Source of the DNA: Methylomonas methanica
Lineage (GTDB): Bacteria > Pseudomonadota > Gammaproteobacteria > Methylococcales > Methylomonadaceae
Direction: 5' to 3'
Length of the DNA: 64,000 nucleotides
NCBI GenBank assembly: GCA_001644045.1
Contig: LUUF01000073.1
Location: 100,131 to 164,130, forward strand
Part shown: positions 36,630 through 48,694 of the stretch, in pieces
How positions within the stretch are numbered: the first letter of the stretch is position 1
Layout of the letters: the number at the start of each line of letters is the position of its first letter
Position numbers and translations under genes: made by a program
The notes under the pieces: model-generated
Databases searched by the model: none
Told to the model about the DNA's origin: nothing
The model's input: the letters and a program-made list of their open reading frames with translations, nothing else

Positions 36630-37844
36630 ATGGCAGTAGGACAAATCGACTTCCCCACCATGCATGCCGTAAAAGGCATCAAACTCGGCACCTGTAATGC
36701 AGGCATCAAGCAAACCGTTCGCGACGATATTTTAGTGATCGAAATGGCGGAGGGCGGCAGTTGCGCGGCAGTGTTTACCCAAAATGCCTTTTGCGCAGCG
36801 CCGGTACATATTGCCAAAGCACATTTGTCGCAAAATCCGCGCTGGTTGCTGGTCAATTCCGGCAACGCCAATGCCGGTACCGGCAAGCAAGGCCTGCAAG
36901 ATGCCTTCGCCTGCTGCGCCAATCTGGCCGGCGAAGTTGAGGCACTGGCCCAACAGGTTTTACCGTTCTCTACTGGTGTAATCGGCGAACCGCTCCCGGT
37001 GGAAAAACTATCGGCGGCGTTGCCCTCCGCAGTGGCGAATTTGGCTGAAAGCCATTGGGACAAAGCCGCGCGGGCGATCATGACGACCGACACCTTCCCC
37101 AAGGGCGCTTCGGTGGTCATCGATATAGCCGGCCATCCGGTGACGATAACCGGCATTTCCAAGGGCGCCGGTATGATTCAACCCAATATGGCCACCATGC
37201 TGGGTTTTGTCGCCACCGATGCCAGCATCGAGCAGTCTCTGCTACAGCAATGTCTGAGCGCGGCGACGGAAAAGTCCTTTAATCGGATCACCGTGGATGG
37301 CGATACCTCGACTAATGATGCTTGCGTACTATTAGCCAGCGGCAATAGCTCGGCCCCGGAAATCCTAGCTGGCAGCGCGGAGTATCCGGCCTTCGCCGAG
37401 GCGGTTATGGCGGTTTGCAAACGCCTGGCTGAACTGATTATTCGCGACGGCGAGGGCGCTACCAAGCTGATGCGGATCGTCGTCGAACAGGCGCGCGACA
37501 GTGCAGAGGCTGTGCAAGTCGCTAAAACCATTGCTCATTCGCCCTTGGTGAAAACCGCATTCTTCGCCAGCGACCCCAACTGGGGCCGGATTCTGGCTGC
37601 TGTCGGCCGGGCCGGTGTCGAAAACATGGACCTGGATAAAATCGAAATTTATCTGGGTACGGTGTGTATCGTCGAAAATGGCGGCAGAGCCCACTCGTAC
37701 ACCGAACATGACGGCCAGCGCGTGATGAATCAGGAGGAAATCGTTGTCACCGTCAGACTGGGACGCGGCGCAGCCAGCGAGGAAGTGCTGACTTGCGATT
37801 TTTCCTACGATTACGTAAAAATCAACGCCGAATACCGCACCTAA
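36630..37844 (+). CDS. argJ: Bifunctional glutamate N-acetyltransferase / acetylornithine acetyltransferase ArgJ
   Basis: Arginine biosynthesis: transfers acetyl from acetylornithine to glutamate, recycling the acetyl group, and may also use acetyl-CoA. It is 404 residues long. The self-cleavage site giving alpha and beta chains is in KGAGMIQPNMATMLGF, where the Thr becomes the new N-terminal nucleophile. The region DPNWGRILAAVGRAGV is typical. The inverted-repeat arm lies directly upstream and could influence its promoter. The Nudix-ThiE gene follows by 13 bp. Confidence 0.96.
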   Translation: MAVGQIDFPTMHAVKGIKLGTCNAGIKQTVRDDILVIEMAEGGSCAAVFTQNAFCAAPVHIAKAHLSQNPRWLLVNSGNANAGTGKQGLQDAFACCANLAGEVEALAQQVLPFSTGVIGEPLPVEKLSAALPSAVANLAESHWDKAARAIMTTDTFPKGASVVIDIAGHPVTITGISKGAGMIQPNMATMLGFVATDASIEQSLLQQCLSAATEKSFNRITVDGDTSTNDACVLLASGNSSAPEILAGSAEYPAFAEAVMAVCKRLAELIIRDGEGATKLMRIVVEQARDSAEAVQVAKTIAHSPLVKTAFFASDPNWGRILAAVGRAGVENMDLDKIEIYLGTVCIVENGGRAHSYTEHDGQRVMNQEEIVVTVRLGRGAASEEVLTCDFSYDYVKINAEYRT

Positions 37845-37857
37845 GCGGTAGACGTGT

Positions 37858-38802
37858 ATGTCAACCAATAAGCAGCGTCTGCATGTCGCGGTCGGGGTGA
37901 TCCGTGATGGTGACGGCCGGATTTTGATTACCCAACGCGCCAAACACGCGCATCAAGGCGGCTTGTGGGAGTTTCCCGGAGGCAAACTAGAAGCCGACGA
38001 ACCTGTTCAGCAGGCTCTGGCCCGCGAACTGGCGGAAGAAGTCGGCATTCAGGTACAAACAGCGACGCCGCTGATCAAAATCAACCACGATTACGGCGAT
38101 CGGCATGTGTTGCTGGATGTCTGGAGTGTCACGGCCTTTTCCGGCCAGGCTAGCGGCTGCGAAGGCCAGGCGATGCGCTGGGTTAATGTTGAGCAATTGC
38201 AGGAATTCAGTTTCCCGGCCGCCAATGTGCCCATCATCGCCGCCGCGCAAATTCCGCATTATTACGCCATCCTGGAAGGCCGCAGCGCTGACGATGCATT
38301 AAACAATTGCAACAAAATTTTGGCAAGCGGCGCCAAACTGCTGCAATTTCGCGTCAAGTCTTTACCGATTGCCGATTTGCAAAACGTCTTCGAACAGGTT
38401 TCTCAACTTTGCCGGCAGCAACAGGTTAGTTTGCTGGTCAACGCCGATTTGCCTGTCGATACAGCAAATGCGCAAGGCCTGCATCTAAGCAGCCGCGCCT
38501 TGCTCACGTGTAATGAAAGGCCCAACGGCTATCGCTGGGTGGCGGCGTCTTGTCATAACCTGGATGAACTGAGATACGCGGAAGCACTAGGCCTGGACTT
38601 TGCTGTTTTGGCCCCCGTCCAAGCGACCGCCTCCCACCCGGACGCCGCGCCGCTAGGCTGGCAAACCTTGACCGAACTGCTCGAACACATCAATTTGCCG
38701 GTGTTTGCCTTGGGCGGTTTGGGCAGGCAGGACCTGGATAGAGCACTTGCCGCCGGCGCGCAAGGCATAGCCGGCATCAGCGCATTTTTGAGCGACGATT
38801 AG
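37858..38802 (+). CDS. Nudix hydrolase (MutT-like) fused to a ThiE-like domain
   Basis: 314 residues. Domain 1 (about 1-130) is a MutT-type Nudix hydrolase with the Nudix box GGKLEADEPVQQALARELAE followed by EVGI, predicted to clear 8-oxo-dGTP. Domain 2 (about 140-314) has the thiamine-phosphate-synthase TIM-barrel pattern (LLQFRVKSLP, LLVNADLPVD, AVLAPVQAT, FALGGLG), but the canonical DDP motif region is altered. Its synthase activity is therefore doubtful. This fusion is common in gammaproteobacteria. It ends convergent to yacG. Confidence 0.9.
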   Translation: MSTNKQRLHVAVGVIRDGDGRILITQRAKHAHQGGLWEFPGGKLEADEPVQQALARELAEEVGIQVQTATPLIKINHDYGDRHVLLDVWSVTAFSGQASGCEGQAMRWVNVEQLQEFSFPAANVPIIAAAQIPHYYAILEGRSADDALNNCNKILASGAKLLQFRVKSLPIADLQNVFEQVSQLCRQQQVSLLVNADLPVDTANAQGLHLSSRALLTCNERPNGYRWVAASCHNLDELRYAEALGLDFAVLAPVQATASHPDAAPLGWQTLTELLEHINLPVFALGGLGRQDLDRALAAGAQGIAGISAFLSDD

Positions 38803-38816
38803 CCGAATAAAATCAC

Positions 38817-39020
38817 TTAGTAGGAACTGAAATCTGGATTTTCGTCGTCTTCGTCAAGCAGCGGCGGACCAGGGATTTTGTGAGTTTCGGTCGCCCAATC
38901 GCCTAAATCGATCAGTTTGCAACGTTCCGAGCAGAACGGTTTGAATGTTTCGGCAGCTATCCAGGCTACCGGCTTGCGACAAGTGGGACATGCCACCATA
39001 GGCGGGGTGTTCGCAGCCAT
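38817..39020 (-). CDS. yacG: DNA gyrase inhibitor YacG
   Basis: 67-residue zinc protein that can bind GyrB and inhibit gyrase. The four zinc Cys are visible as CPTC and CSERC, followed by KLIDLGDW. The tail is acidic (DEDDENPDF). The stop of zapD overlaps its start by 1 bp. It belongs to the pilB-pilC-pilD-coaE-zapD-yacG order found in many gammaproteobacteria. Confidence 0.94.
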   Translation of the reverse strand: MAANTPPMVACPTCRKPVAWIAAETFKPFCSERCKLIDLGDWATETHKIPGPPLLDEDDENPDFSSY

Positions 39021-39793
39021 CAGAACATGCAGCGGGTCAAGGAAAATTCGATATCGTCGAGCATCTGGTTGGGCCGATTTTCATCGACAGACGGATGCAT
39101 AAAGCGAATGCTGAAACGGTGTTTGCCGCCGCTAATCTCGGCAAAACAAGGCATCTCGGCAGCCAGCCCGACCCGTAGCAATTGCACAGGATGATTTTTA
39201 TTGTCCAGCGCCAATTGAAAAAATCCGGCCTTGGCGAGTTCCTGCGTCGGCATGCTGCTTTGCCGAATAAAGCCCAAGATCAAATCGATCGCTACCCGTA
39301 TATCCACGAAGGGCTGAGTCCAGCGTTCCAGATCTTTTTGCTGCTCGGCTTCGTGTTGCTCCAGCCAGTAATGAAAAGCCGGCAAATCGAAGGAACAACT
39401 ACCGCCGGGGATAGAGTTGCGCTGCGAAATGCTTTGAAACAAGTCGCTTTCCATCACGCTGATGCCGATTTTGCCGTTGGCGCTATACAGATTGCGGCTG
39501 GCCTGATTCAGCTCGGCGAGGATTTCCTGAAGCTTTTCGTCGTCGACGCCATGAGTATGCGCCAGCTGATTCAGTACTTTGGTATGCCTGTCCAGCTCCT
39601 TGATCAACTCGGATTTCAAGTCACTGCGGCTGAAGATCATCAAGATGTCGAGTAAAACCGAAATGGCGGCGCGTTTATCGAAGACCGAAGCGCCCAACAT
39701 GAAATGACTGAGCTGTTGAAAGAGTTGCTCCAAGCGCATAAACACCCGAATTCGTTCATTGAGAGGGAATTCGTAGATAGTTTGTGTATTCAA
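39020..39793 (-). CDS. zapD: Cell division protein ZapD
   Basis: FtsZ-associated protein that bundles protofilaments and promotes Z-ring assembly. 257 residues, beginning [20 protein letters not shown], the DUF1342/ZapD start, and helical in the first half with beta strands later ([16 protein letters not shown]). It overlaps coaE by 4 bp. Confidence 0.94.
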   Translation of the reverse strand: MNTQTIYEFPLNERIRVFMRLEQLFQQLSHFMLGASVFDKRAAISVLLDILMIFSRSDLKSELIKELDRHTKVLNQLAHTHGVDDEKLQEILAELNQASRNLYSANGKIGISVMESDLFQSISQRNSIPGGSCSFDLPAFHYWLEQHEAEQQKDLERWTQPFVDIRVAIDLILGFIRQSSMPTQELAKAGFFQLALDNKNHPVQLLRVGLAAEMPCFAEISGGKHRFSIRFMHPSVDENRPNQMLDDIEFSLTRCMF

Positions 39794-40404
39794 GCCGATT
39801 GTGTCCTGACGGTGGCTAATAAAATGTAGGAATTGTGCAGTCTTTTAACCTGTTCTGCAAGTTGCTCGGGGCCGGCGATATTGTCGATGACATCGTCCGC
39901 TTTGCTTAACCGCTCTTGCCTAGACATCTGGCTGTCGATGATGGCTTGTACTTGCTGGCGAGTCAGCTTGTCGCGTGCAATAACTCGTTCTATTTGCGCG
40001 TCCACCGGGCAATCTATTAACAAAACCCGATCCACCGCGTAGGCGTTTTTCGACTCCAGCAACAACGGCACGGCAATGACACAATAGTCGGCTGTAAGCG
40101 CACTGACATCCGCCGCGATCTTCTCGTACACCAGGGGATGCATGATGCCGTCCAATTCGCGTTTTTTATCCGCATCGGCAAATACCGCGTCGCGCAGCCT
40201 GGCTCGATTCAAGCTACCGTCCTGATTAAGCATCTGCGACCCGAAAGATGCAGCTATCACCAACAAGGCCGGCTGCCCCGGCTCCACCAACTGCCTGGCA
40301 ATCAAATCCGCATCGACGATGGGCACGCCAAACTCGGCAAACAACTGGCAGACCGTGGATTTACCACTGCCTATGCCGCCCGTCAGACCTATCTTCAGCA
40401 TCAC
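39790..40404 (-). CDS. coaE: Dephospho-CoA kinase
   Basis: Last step of coenzyme A synthesis: phosphorylates the 3'-OH of dephospho-CoA. 204 residues, with P-loop GLTGGIGSGKST at the N-terminus, then IVDADLIARQLVEPG, and the lid-region Arg-rich segment (ARDKLTRQQVQ, SRQERLSKADDVIDN). A second Met one codon in is an alternative start. It is coupled to zapD and lies just after pilD. Confidence 0.95.
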   Translation of the reverse strand: MMLKIGLTGGIGSGKSTVCQLFAEFGVPIVDADLIARQLVEPGQPALLVIAASFGSQMLNQDGSLNRARLRDAVFADADKKRELDGIMHPLVYEKIAADVSALTADYCVIAVPLLLESKNAYAVDRVLLIDCPVDAQIERVIARDKLTRQQVQAIIDSQMSRQERLSKADDVIDNIAGPEQLAEQVKRLHNSYILLATVRTQSA

Positions 40405-41271
40405 CTACAGGCCGGCAGTATGCAGATATAAGGCATTCAGCTCCGGTCCGAACAACATCGCCAGCCAGCCGGCCATGGCCAGATACGGCCCGAACGGTAT
40501 CGGTTTGCCGGCATCGCGCTTGCCGAACACGATCATCGCAATGCCGACGACCGCCCCCACCAGCGATGACAATAAAATAATCAGCGGCAGATATTGCCAG
40601 CCCAGCCAGGCACCGAACAGCGCCAGCAGCTTGAAATCGCCGTAGCCCATGCCTTCCTTACCTGTCAGCAGTTTGAACAGTTGGTAAACACTCCATAGGC
40701 TCATATAACCAGCGATCACGCCAATAATGGCGTCATAGCTATTAGTGTAAATATCAAACAGGCTTAGCAACAAACCCAGCCACAGCATCGGCAGAGTGAT
40801 CGAATCTGGTAACAATTGCTGATCGATGTCGATAAAACTCAATGCAATCAAACACCAAGTCAACGGCAATGCAAACGCTAAAGCCCAACCGTATCCGAAA
40901 TGCCAAGCCACGACCGCAGAACACAGGCCGGTAAACGCCTCGATGAGCGGATAACGGATCGCGATTTTCACCCCGCAATGTGCGCATTTACCGCCCAACA
41001 GCAAATAGCTGAACACCGGGATATTTTGATAGGCTTTGATCTCGGTTTTGCAAGACGGACAATGTGAGGCCGGCAACATCAAGTTGAACACTTCAGCCGC
41101 TTCGTCCCGCGGCAACTTTAGATATTCTTGACACTCACGCCGCCAACCGGCTTGCATCATTACAGGCAAGCGGTAGATCACCACGTTTAGAAAACTACCG
41201 ACCAATAGGCCCAGCACGCTAACGACGCCGATCAGGAACAGCGGATATTGTTGTAGAGTGGCAAAAACCAT
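40405..41271 (-). CDS. pilD: Prepilin leader peptidase / N-methyltransferase PilD
   Basis: Inner-membrane aspartic protease that trims and N-methylates type IV prepilins and type II secretion pseudopilins. 288 residues from the ATG at 41271 (MVFATLQQYPLFLIG); an in-frame ATG at 41316 adds an unlikely leader. The zinc tetra-Cys is CPSC and CAHC. Catalytic aspartates are in SFIDIDQQLLPD and GMGYGDFK. About seven to eight membrane helices are present. It lies between pilC and coaE. Confidence 0.95.
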   Translation of the reverse strand: MVFATLQQYPLFLIGVVSVLGLLVGSFLNVVIYRLPVMMQAGWRRECQEYLKLPRDEAAEVFNLMLPASHCPSCKTEIKAYQNIPVFSYLLLGGKCAHCGVKIAIRYPLIEAFTGLCSAVVAWHFGYGWALAFALPLTWCLIALSFIDIDQQLLPDSITLPMLWLGLLLSLFDIYTNSYDAIIGVIAGYMSLWSVYQLFKLLTGKEGMGYGDFKLLALFGAWLGWQYLPLIILLSSLVGAVVGIAMIVFGKRDAGKPIPFGPYLAMAGWLAMLFGPELNALYLHTAGL

Positions 41272-41343
41272 GAGGGAGAGAGGATGTTTGTAATTCGGCC
41301 CCGGCGCTCGGCCCAACGATAAGAGTGCCGGGGAATGGTAAAA

Positions 41344-42561
41344 CTAAATAGCCGCGCCCAACTTGAAGATAGGCAGATACATCGCGACGATCAAGCCACC
41401 GACCAGGATGCCCAGGATTACCATGATGATAGGCTCCATCAAGCTACTCAAGTTATCGACCAGGTTATCGACTTCTTCTTCGTAAAAATCGGCAACTTTA
41501 TCCAGCATTGCGTCTATAGAACCTGATTCTTCGCCGATCGCCACCATCTGCACCACCATATTCGGAAACATGCCGGTAGCCTCCAAAGCAAACTTCAATT
41601 GTTGGCCGGTGGAGACGTCGTCGCGCACCTTCATCACCGCTTCATAGAATAAAATATTGCCGCAGGCTCCAGCAACCGATACCAGCGCTTCGACCAAGGG
41701 CACACCGGCCGCAGACATCGTGGACAGGGTTCTGGCGAAACGGGCGATCGCCGACTTTTCCAGAATCATCCCGACCACCGGGATCTTCAGTAGCGTTTTA
41801 TCGAGAAAATGGTTAAACGCCTTGGAACGCTTTTTAAAATAATTGAATACATAAGCAGCAATAGCGATAACGCCGACCACTGCCCACCACCATTCCTGCA
41901 CCCAAGCCGACAACTCGATGACGAACTGAGTAAAGGCCGGCAAATCAGCACCGAAACCTTTAAACAAATCCTCGAATACCGGCACCACAAAAATCAGCAA
42001 AATGGCGGTCACGATAAACGCCACGACCAACACCGCAATCGGGTAGGTCAACGCTTTTTTAACTTTCTTTTTGATCGATTCGGTTTTTTCCTTGTAAGTA
42101 GCAATCTTGTCCAACAAGGTTTCCAATACCCCAGCATGTTCGCCGGCCTCGACCAGATTGCAAAACAAGGCATCGAAATACAGTGGTTTGCGGTTTAGGG
42201 CCTGCGCCAACGTATCGCCAGCCTCCACATCGGCTTTTATCGATAGCAATAACTCTGACATGCTGGCATTGTCGTGCCCCTTGCCGATAATGTCGAAAGA
42301 TTGCACCAAGGGCACACCAGCGGCCAACATCGTCGCCAATTGCCTGGCGAATACCGCGATGTCGCCGGGCGTTATTTTCTGCACTCTGGCGCCGAACAAG
42401 GGCTTGGACTTGGCTTTGATACCGATTACCCGGATGCCCATCCGCCTTAATTCGGCGCGGGCAATCACCTCGCTCTTGGCGCTGATGGTGCCTTTGGTTT
42501 TCTTGTTTTGCCTATCGAAACCGTCCCAATTGAACTCGATTTGCTCTTCTTGCTTTGCCAT
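41344..42561 (-). CDS. pilC: Type IV pilus inner-membrane platform protein PilC
   Basis: Platform protein connecting the PilB/PilT motors to pilin assembly. 405 residues with the two T2SSF domains characteristic of GspF/PilC (first about 70-195 with ARQLATMLAAGVPLVQSFDI; second about 270-395 with ARTLSTMSAAGVPLVEAL) and three membrane helices. It lies 2 bp after pilB. Confidence 0.96.
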   Translation of the reverse strand: MAKQEEQIEFNWDGFDRQNKKTKGTISAKSEVIARAELRRMGIRVIGIKAKSKPLFGARVQKITPGDIAVFARQLATMLAAGVPLVQSFDIIGKGHDNASMSELLLSIKADVEAGDTLAQALNRKPLYFDALFCNLVEAGEHAGVLETLLDKIATYKEKTESIKKKVKKALTYPIAVLVVAFIVTAILLIFVVPVFEDLFKGFGADLPAFTQFVIELSAWVQEWWWAVVGVIAIAAYVFNYFKKRSKAFNHFLDKTLLKIPVVGMILEKSAIARFARTLSTMSAAGVPLVEALVSVAGACGNILFYEAVMKVRDDVSTGQQLKFALEATGMFPNMVVQMVAIGEESGSIDAMLDKVADFYEEEVDNLVDNLSSLMEPIIMVILGILVGGLIVAMYLPIFKLGAAI

Positions 42562-42563
42562 AT

Positions 42564-44279
42564 TTATTCCTTGGTGACCCGGTCAATTTCTTGCAGCGAG
42601 GTAATGCCTTGCTTTATTTTTAACAGCCCGGACATTCTTAAATCGTTAATCCCTTCACTTTTCGACAATTCCGCCATTTGCATGGAGTTGCCGCCGTTCA
42701 AAATCAGCGCGCGCATTTTTTCGGTAATAGGCATCACCTGATAGATACCTACCCTGCCCTTGTAACCGTTATTGCAATGTTCGCAACCCACCGGACCGTA
42801 TACTTTAAACGTACCGATTTCCTCCTGTTTAAACCCGGCCGACAGCAAGGCGCTTTCAGGGTAATCGACTTCCTGCTTGCAATGCTCACACAAGCGCCGA
42901 GCCAGCCGCTGCGCCATGATCAAAACCACAGCGGAAACGATATTGAAGGGCTCTATGCCCATCTGCACCAGACGGTTGATGGTTTGCGGCGCGTCATTGG
43001 TGTGCAGCGTGGATAACACCATGTGACCGGTTTGCGCGGCCTTGACCGCTATGCTGGCGGTTTCCAGGTCGCGAATCTCGCCGACCATGATGATGTCCGG
43101 GTCTTGCCGCAAAAACGCCCGTAACGCCTCGGCAAAGGTCAGGCCGGCCTTGGGATTGACGTTAACCTGATTGATGCCTTCCACGGTGATCTCGACGGGA
43201 TCTTCGGCTGTGGAAATATTGGTTTCGATGCTGTTTAGGATATTCAGCCCGGTATACAGCGATACGGTTTTACCACTACCCGTCGGCCCGGTGACCAACA
43301 CCATGCCGTAAGGCTTGTGAATCGCTTCCAAAAAGTTTTTCTGTTGCTCGGGTTCGAAACCGAGCTTCTCGATACCGATCTGGGCACTGGTTGGATCGAG
43401 AATCCGCATCACCACTTTTTCACCGAACAGCGTCGGACAGGTGTTAACCCGAAAATCGATGGCCCGATTCTTGGAAATCTGCATCTTGATCCGGCCATCC
43501 TGCGGTACCCGCCGTTCGGCGATGTCCATTCTCGACATGACTTTCAGCCTGGAAATAATCCGGTTGGCAATACCCACCGGCGGACTGGCCACCTCCGACA
43601 AGATACCGTCGGCCCGAAAGCGGATGCGGAATTTTTTCTCGAAGGGTTCCATGTGTATATCCGACACACCACGCTTAATCGAATCCAACAAAATCTTATT
43701 CACAAAGCGAACGATAGGCGCGTCGTCGATATCCGAGCCCATTGTTTCGTCGGCGGGCTTGCTGTCGTCGCCCGCGGAAATATCGATATTATCCAGATCG
43801 TCATCCAGCAGATCCTTCATCGACGTATCGGCGGCTTCCAGCGCCGTGTCTATCATTCTGATCAGTTTGTCTTCTTCGACCAGAATATTTTCGGTATTGT
43901 GCCGGGTATGGAACTTGATCTCGTCCAGCGCCTGAAAATTGGTCGGATCCGCAGTTGCGACGAACAGACGGTTGCCGCGCTTGAACAAGGGCAAGGCGTG
44001 ATGTTGACGAATCAATTTTTCGCTAACCAACTTGATCGGCAAGAACGACGGATCAATCGCATCCAGATCGAAAAACGGCACGCCAAACTCCGCCGAAGCC
44101 AACGTAGCCACGGTTTTGCTGTCCGCATACTTATGCTCAACCAAATAGCTTATGAACGCTTGTTTGCGTTTCTGCGCCTCCTGCAGGCAGGTTGCCGCCG
44201 ATTCCTCGGTCAACAAACCTTTCTGAATCAGGCATTTGACCAAGCCGCTGAAATGGATGTTAGAAGGTGCTGTCGCCAT
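42564..44279 (-). CDS. pilB: Type IV pilus assembly ATPase PilB
   Basis: Hexameric ATPase powering pilus extension. 571 residues, with an N-terminal MshEN-type domain (about 10-160; it can bind c-di-GMP in some PilB/MshE proteins), then Walker A GPTGSGKT, Asp box STAEDPVEI, Walker B IIMVGEIRD, His box, and the zinc tetra-Cys (CEHC and CEHC). First gene of pilB-pilC-pilD-coaE-zapD-yacG. c-di-GMP control would fit the several GGDEF/EAL proteins in the window, but this is inference. Confidence 0.96.
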   Translation of the reverse strand: MATAPSNIHFSGLVKCLIQKGLLTEESAATCLQEAQKRKQAFISYLVEHKYADSKTVATLASAEFGVPFFDLDAIDPSFLPIKLVSEKLIRQHHALPLFKRGNRLFVATADPTNFQALDEIKFHTRHNTENILVEEDKLIRMIDTALEAADTSMKDLLDDDLDNIDISAGDDSKPADETMGSDIDDAPIVRFVNKILLDSIKRGVSDIHMEPFEKKFRIRFRADGILSEVASPPVGIANRIISRLKVMSRMDIAERRVPQDGRIKMQISKNRAIDFRVNTCPTLFGEKVVMRILDPTSAQIGIEKLGFEPEQQKNFLEAIHKPYGMVLVTGPTGSGKTVSLYTGLNILNSIETNISTAEDPVEITVEGINQVNVNPKAGLTFAEALRAFLRQDPDIIMVGEIRDLETASIAVKAAQTGHMVLSTLHTNDAPQTINRLVQMGIEPFNIVSAVVLIMAQRLARRLCEHCKQEVDYPESALLSAGFKQEEIGTFKVYGPVGCEHCNNGYKGRVGIYQVMPITEKMRALILNGGNSMQMAELSKSEGINDLRMSGLLKIKQGITSLQEIDRVTKE

Positions 44280-44435
44280 GAAAAAAAGTCTGGATTGGTT
44301 TTACTGCAACTATGTGCTGCAACTATAGATGAAGTAAGGATTTTATCCAAACTGATCAAGCCATGCTTGAGACTTTAACACGGTTGTATCGGCATGCCGC
44401 CAGGCAATCATTTAAAGCAGGCGGACATTGGAGCC

Positions 44436-44465
44436 GTCAGCGGTGCCGAGAACCGCACCACTGAC
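44436..44465 (-). terminator. Hairpin downstream of thiC
   Basis: An imperfect 11-bp stem (GTCAGCGGTGC / GCACCACTGAC, one mismatch) with an 8-nt loop, 15 bp beyond the thiC stop on its strand. No T-run follows, so intrinsic termination is uncertain. Confidence 0.4.
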
Positions 44466-44479
44466 GAATGAGGCAAGAA

Positions 44480-46490
<2,011 letters not shown>

Positions 46491-46745
46491 GACTTGCTAA
46501 GTTAAATGATAATCGAGCCAATTGCAAGCACAACACCAAGCCTGGAAAGCACAAAAAGCTTATAAAACAATGGGTTTTATACACTTTCCTCTCGCACCCA
46601 CCCAATTGTTATCATAGCCACGGATTATCGGCGAGCCCGCTACGGTATGCGCTGAAAGCGTTGGGTTCAATTTCCTCGAGGAACCGGCATTACGGACATT
46701 TACGGCAAGGTAATCCACGGACCATCTACATAGCCAGGAGAGAAG
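46491..46745. other. Divergent intergenic region
   Basis: About 255 bases between the thiC riboswitch and the coiled-coil gene. It should contain both divergent promoters, but I cannot pick a convincing -35/-10 pair. No RNA gene is apparent. Confidence 0.3.
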
Positions 46746-47150
46746 ATGAAATCCCTAAAAAAACAAAGCAAACGCCTACTGAGCGACATACAGGAATCGG
46801 CCAATCAGCTAGCGCTGTTAACCAGCAATTTGACATTGCTTGAAGACTTTAATGAATTGGCACTAAGCCTAAAAACAAACATCGAGACATTAAACCGACA
46901 ACTGGCCGGCTTAAAAAAGACGGAATACAATGCAGCCCTGGCAGATTCCGAGATACTGGAGATATTGGACGAACTAATCGATAACGACCCGATCAGCGCG
47001 CTGGAACAACGCCTGTTTGCAGCCCAAGCTGACCAAGAATCAGGCGTAGTCGGTGAGTTTTTTCAACAGTTACTGGATAAAATCGAAAAGTTGTACACGC
47101 CGCTATTATCGGCCATCCAGCAGCTAACAGCGACGCAGGAAAAATTGTGA
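46746..47150 (+). CDS. Small coiled-coil protein, unknown function
   Basis: 134 residues, almost entirely helical with heptad-like leucine spacing (LLSDIQESANQLALLTSNLT, ELALSLKTNIETLNRQL, FFQQLLDKIEKLYTPLLSAI). There is no signal peptide or membrane helix. AGGAG lies a few bases before the ATG, supporting expression. I do not recognise the family. It is convergent with ispB (4-bp gap). Confidence 0.65.
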   Translation: MKSLKKQSKRLLSDIQESANQLALLTSNLTLLEDFNELALSLKTNIETLNRQLAGLKKTEYNAALADSEILEILDELIDNDPISALEQRLFAAQADQESGVVGEFFQQLLDKIEKLYTPLLSAIQQLTATQEKL

Positions 47151-47154
47151 GCAC

Positions 47155-48159
47155 TTAGTGACTGCGTTGCACCGAGAAGCGCGCCAACTCTTCGAGGGCC
47201 TGTTTATATTCGGAATCCGGCAAGCACTGCAATGCCGCAATCGCCTTTGCGGCAGCCCTGTCCGCGCATTGCTCGGTATACTCTATCGCGTTGGTGGCCT
47301 TGACCACTTCGTAGACATCATTAAACGCATCGCGTGATCCTTGCCGAATCGCATCGACCACAATCTTAGCCTGTTGCTCGGTACCATGCTGGATCGCATA
47401 AATCAACGGCAAGGTAGGTTTGCCCTCAGCCAAGTCGTCGCCTAAATTTTTACCCAGCTCTTCGCTATTGGCTTTGTAGTCCAGCGCATCGTCGATCAAC
47501 TGAAACGCCACGCCCAATTGCTGACCATAAACCGCCAATGCCTCTTCCGTAGCCGGATCCGTCGCTGAAACGACTGCCGCCAAACGGGTGGCCGTACTGA
47601 ATAAAATGGCGGTTTTGCGAGCAATGACTTCTAAATATCGGGCTTCGCTGGTCTCCGGATTGTTGCAATTCAATAATTGCAACACCTCACCCTCGGCAAT
47701 CGCGGTCGTGGTTTTGGACATAATCGCCATCACCCGCATATTGTCGGTGCGCACCATCATTTCGAAGGCGCTGGAGTACAAATAATCCCCCACCAATACG
47801 CTGGCAGCATTGCCCCACACTGCATTAGCCGACTCCTTACCGCGCCGCAGAGCCGATTCGTCCACCACATCGTCGTGCAATAAAGTCGCGGTATGAATGA
47901 ATTCGATCACTGCCGCCAAGATCAGATGATGATCGTCAACCTTGCCGAGAGCTTTTGCCGCCAATAGCAACAGCATCGGCCGCAATCTTTTCCCACCATT
48001 ACCGATTATGTAATGCCCAATTTGATTAATCAGCACGACATCGGAGCTCAGTTCCTCTAGAATCAACCGGTCGACGGCTTGAGTTTCCGCGCTGGTTAAA
48101 TTTTTGATCGAATCGAAGTCTATAGTGACTGACGCTGGCGTTGAAACTTTAGCTATCAT
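47155..48159 (-). CDS. ispB: Octaprenyl (polyprenyl) diphosphate synthase
   Basis: Long-chain trans-prenyltransferase making the side chain of ubiquinone. 334 residues, with both aspartate-rich motifs: first LLHDDVVDES, second LIDDALDYKA, and GGKRLRPML at the N-terminal part. It is divergent from rplU, the conserved gammaproteobacterial ispB/rplU-rpmA-obg arrangement. Exact chain length (Q8 expected) cannot be read from the sequence. Confidence 0.94.
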   Translation of the reverse strand: MIAKVSTPASVTIDFDSIKNLTSAETQAVDRLILEELSSDVVLINQIGHYIIGNGGKRLRPMLLLLAAKALGKVDDHHLILAAVIEFIHTATLLHDDVVDESALRRGKESANAVWGNAASVLVGDYLYSSAFEMMVRTDNMRVMAIMSKTTTAIAEGEVLQLLNCNNPETSEARYLEVIARKTAILFSTATRLAAVVSATDPATEEALAVYGQQLGVAFQLIDDALDYKANSEELGKNLGDDLAEGKPTLPLIYAIQHGTEQQAKIVVDAIRQGSRDAFNDVYEVVKATNAIEYTEQCADRAAAKAIAALQCLPDSEYKQALEELARFSVQRSH

Positions 48160-48291
48160 GTAATGTTGTGAACTTGTCGCTCGGTAGCGTATAACGTGAA
48201 TAACCGGTCATGCTATGAATAATACCGAGTAGTGTCAATAGTACTTCCCGCAAACACCTGTCGGACCGCTGGTTTCTGCCGGAATTTAAGT

Positions 48292-48320
48292 TTGACGGCG
48301 GCTTAAATAAAAAATATAAT
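48292..48320 (+). promoter_or_regulatory. Consensus sigma-70 promoter of rplU-rpmA
   Basis: TTGACG at 48292-48297, a 17-nt spacer rich in A, and a perfect TATAAT at 48315-48320. The rplU start is 46 bp downstream. Confidence 0.9.
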
Positions 48321-48365
48321 CCTCTGTTCACTATTAACAGATTATGCTTGATGGAGCTTACGCTG

Positions 48366-48677
48366 ATGTATGCGGTAATTCAAACAGGTGGTAAACAGTA
48401 TCGGGTCGCAGAGGGTACTACCTTAAAAATAGAAAAACTTGAGTTGGGCGCAGGCGACAGCGTAGAGTTCGACAAAGTGCTGATGGTCCAATCAGGCGAC
48501 TCCATAAAAGTAGGTCAGCCATTTGTCGAAGGCGGCAAAGTGACTGCAACCGTGGTTTCCCAGGGCAGACACAAAAAAATCAGAATCATTAAATTCAGAA
48601 GACGTAAGCACCACATGAAACAAATGGGGCATCGTCAATACTACACAGAAATCCAGATTACTGGCATTTCTGCATAA
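48366..48677 (+). CDS. rplU: 50S ribosomal protein L21
   Basis: 103 residues from the ATG at 48366 ([17 protein letters not shown]), the universal L21 start; two upstream in-frame ATGs are not used by the family. The C-terminal [17 protein letters not shown] is typical, and GGAG lies upstream. First gene of rplU-rpmA. Confidence 0.97.
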   Translation: MYAVIQTGGKQYRVAEGTTLKIEKLELGAGDSVEFDKVLMVQSGDSIKVGQPFVEGGKVTATVVSQGRHKKIRIIKFRRRKHHMKQMGHRQYYTEIQITGISA

Positions 48678-48694
48678 TATAACGAGGATAGAAA

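Noticed and set aside
43317..44378. 353-codon plus-strand ORF opposite pilB
   Set aside because: Antisense shadow of pilB with no plausible domain.
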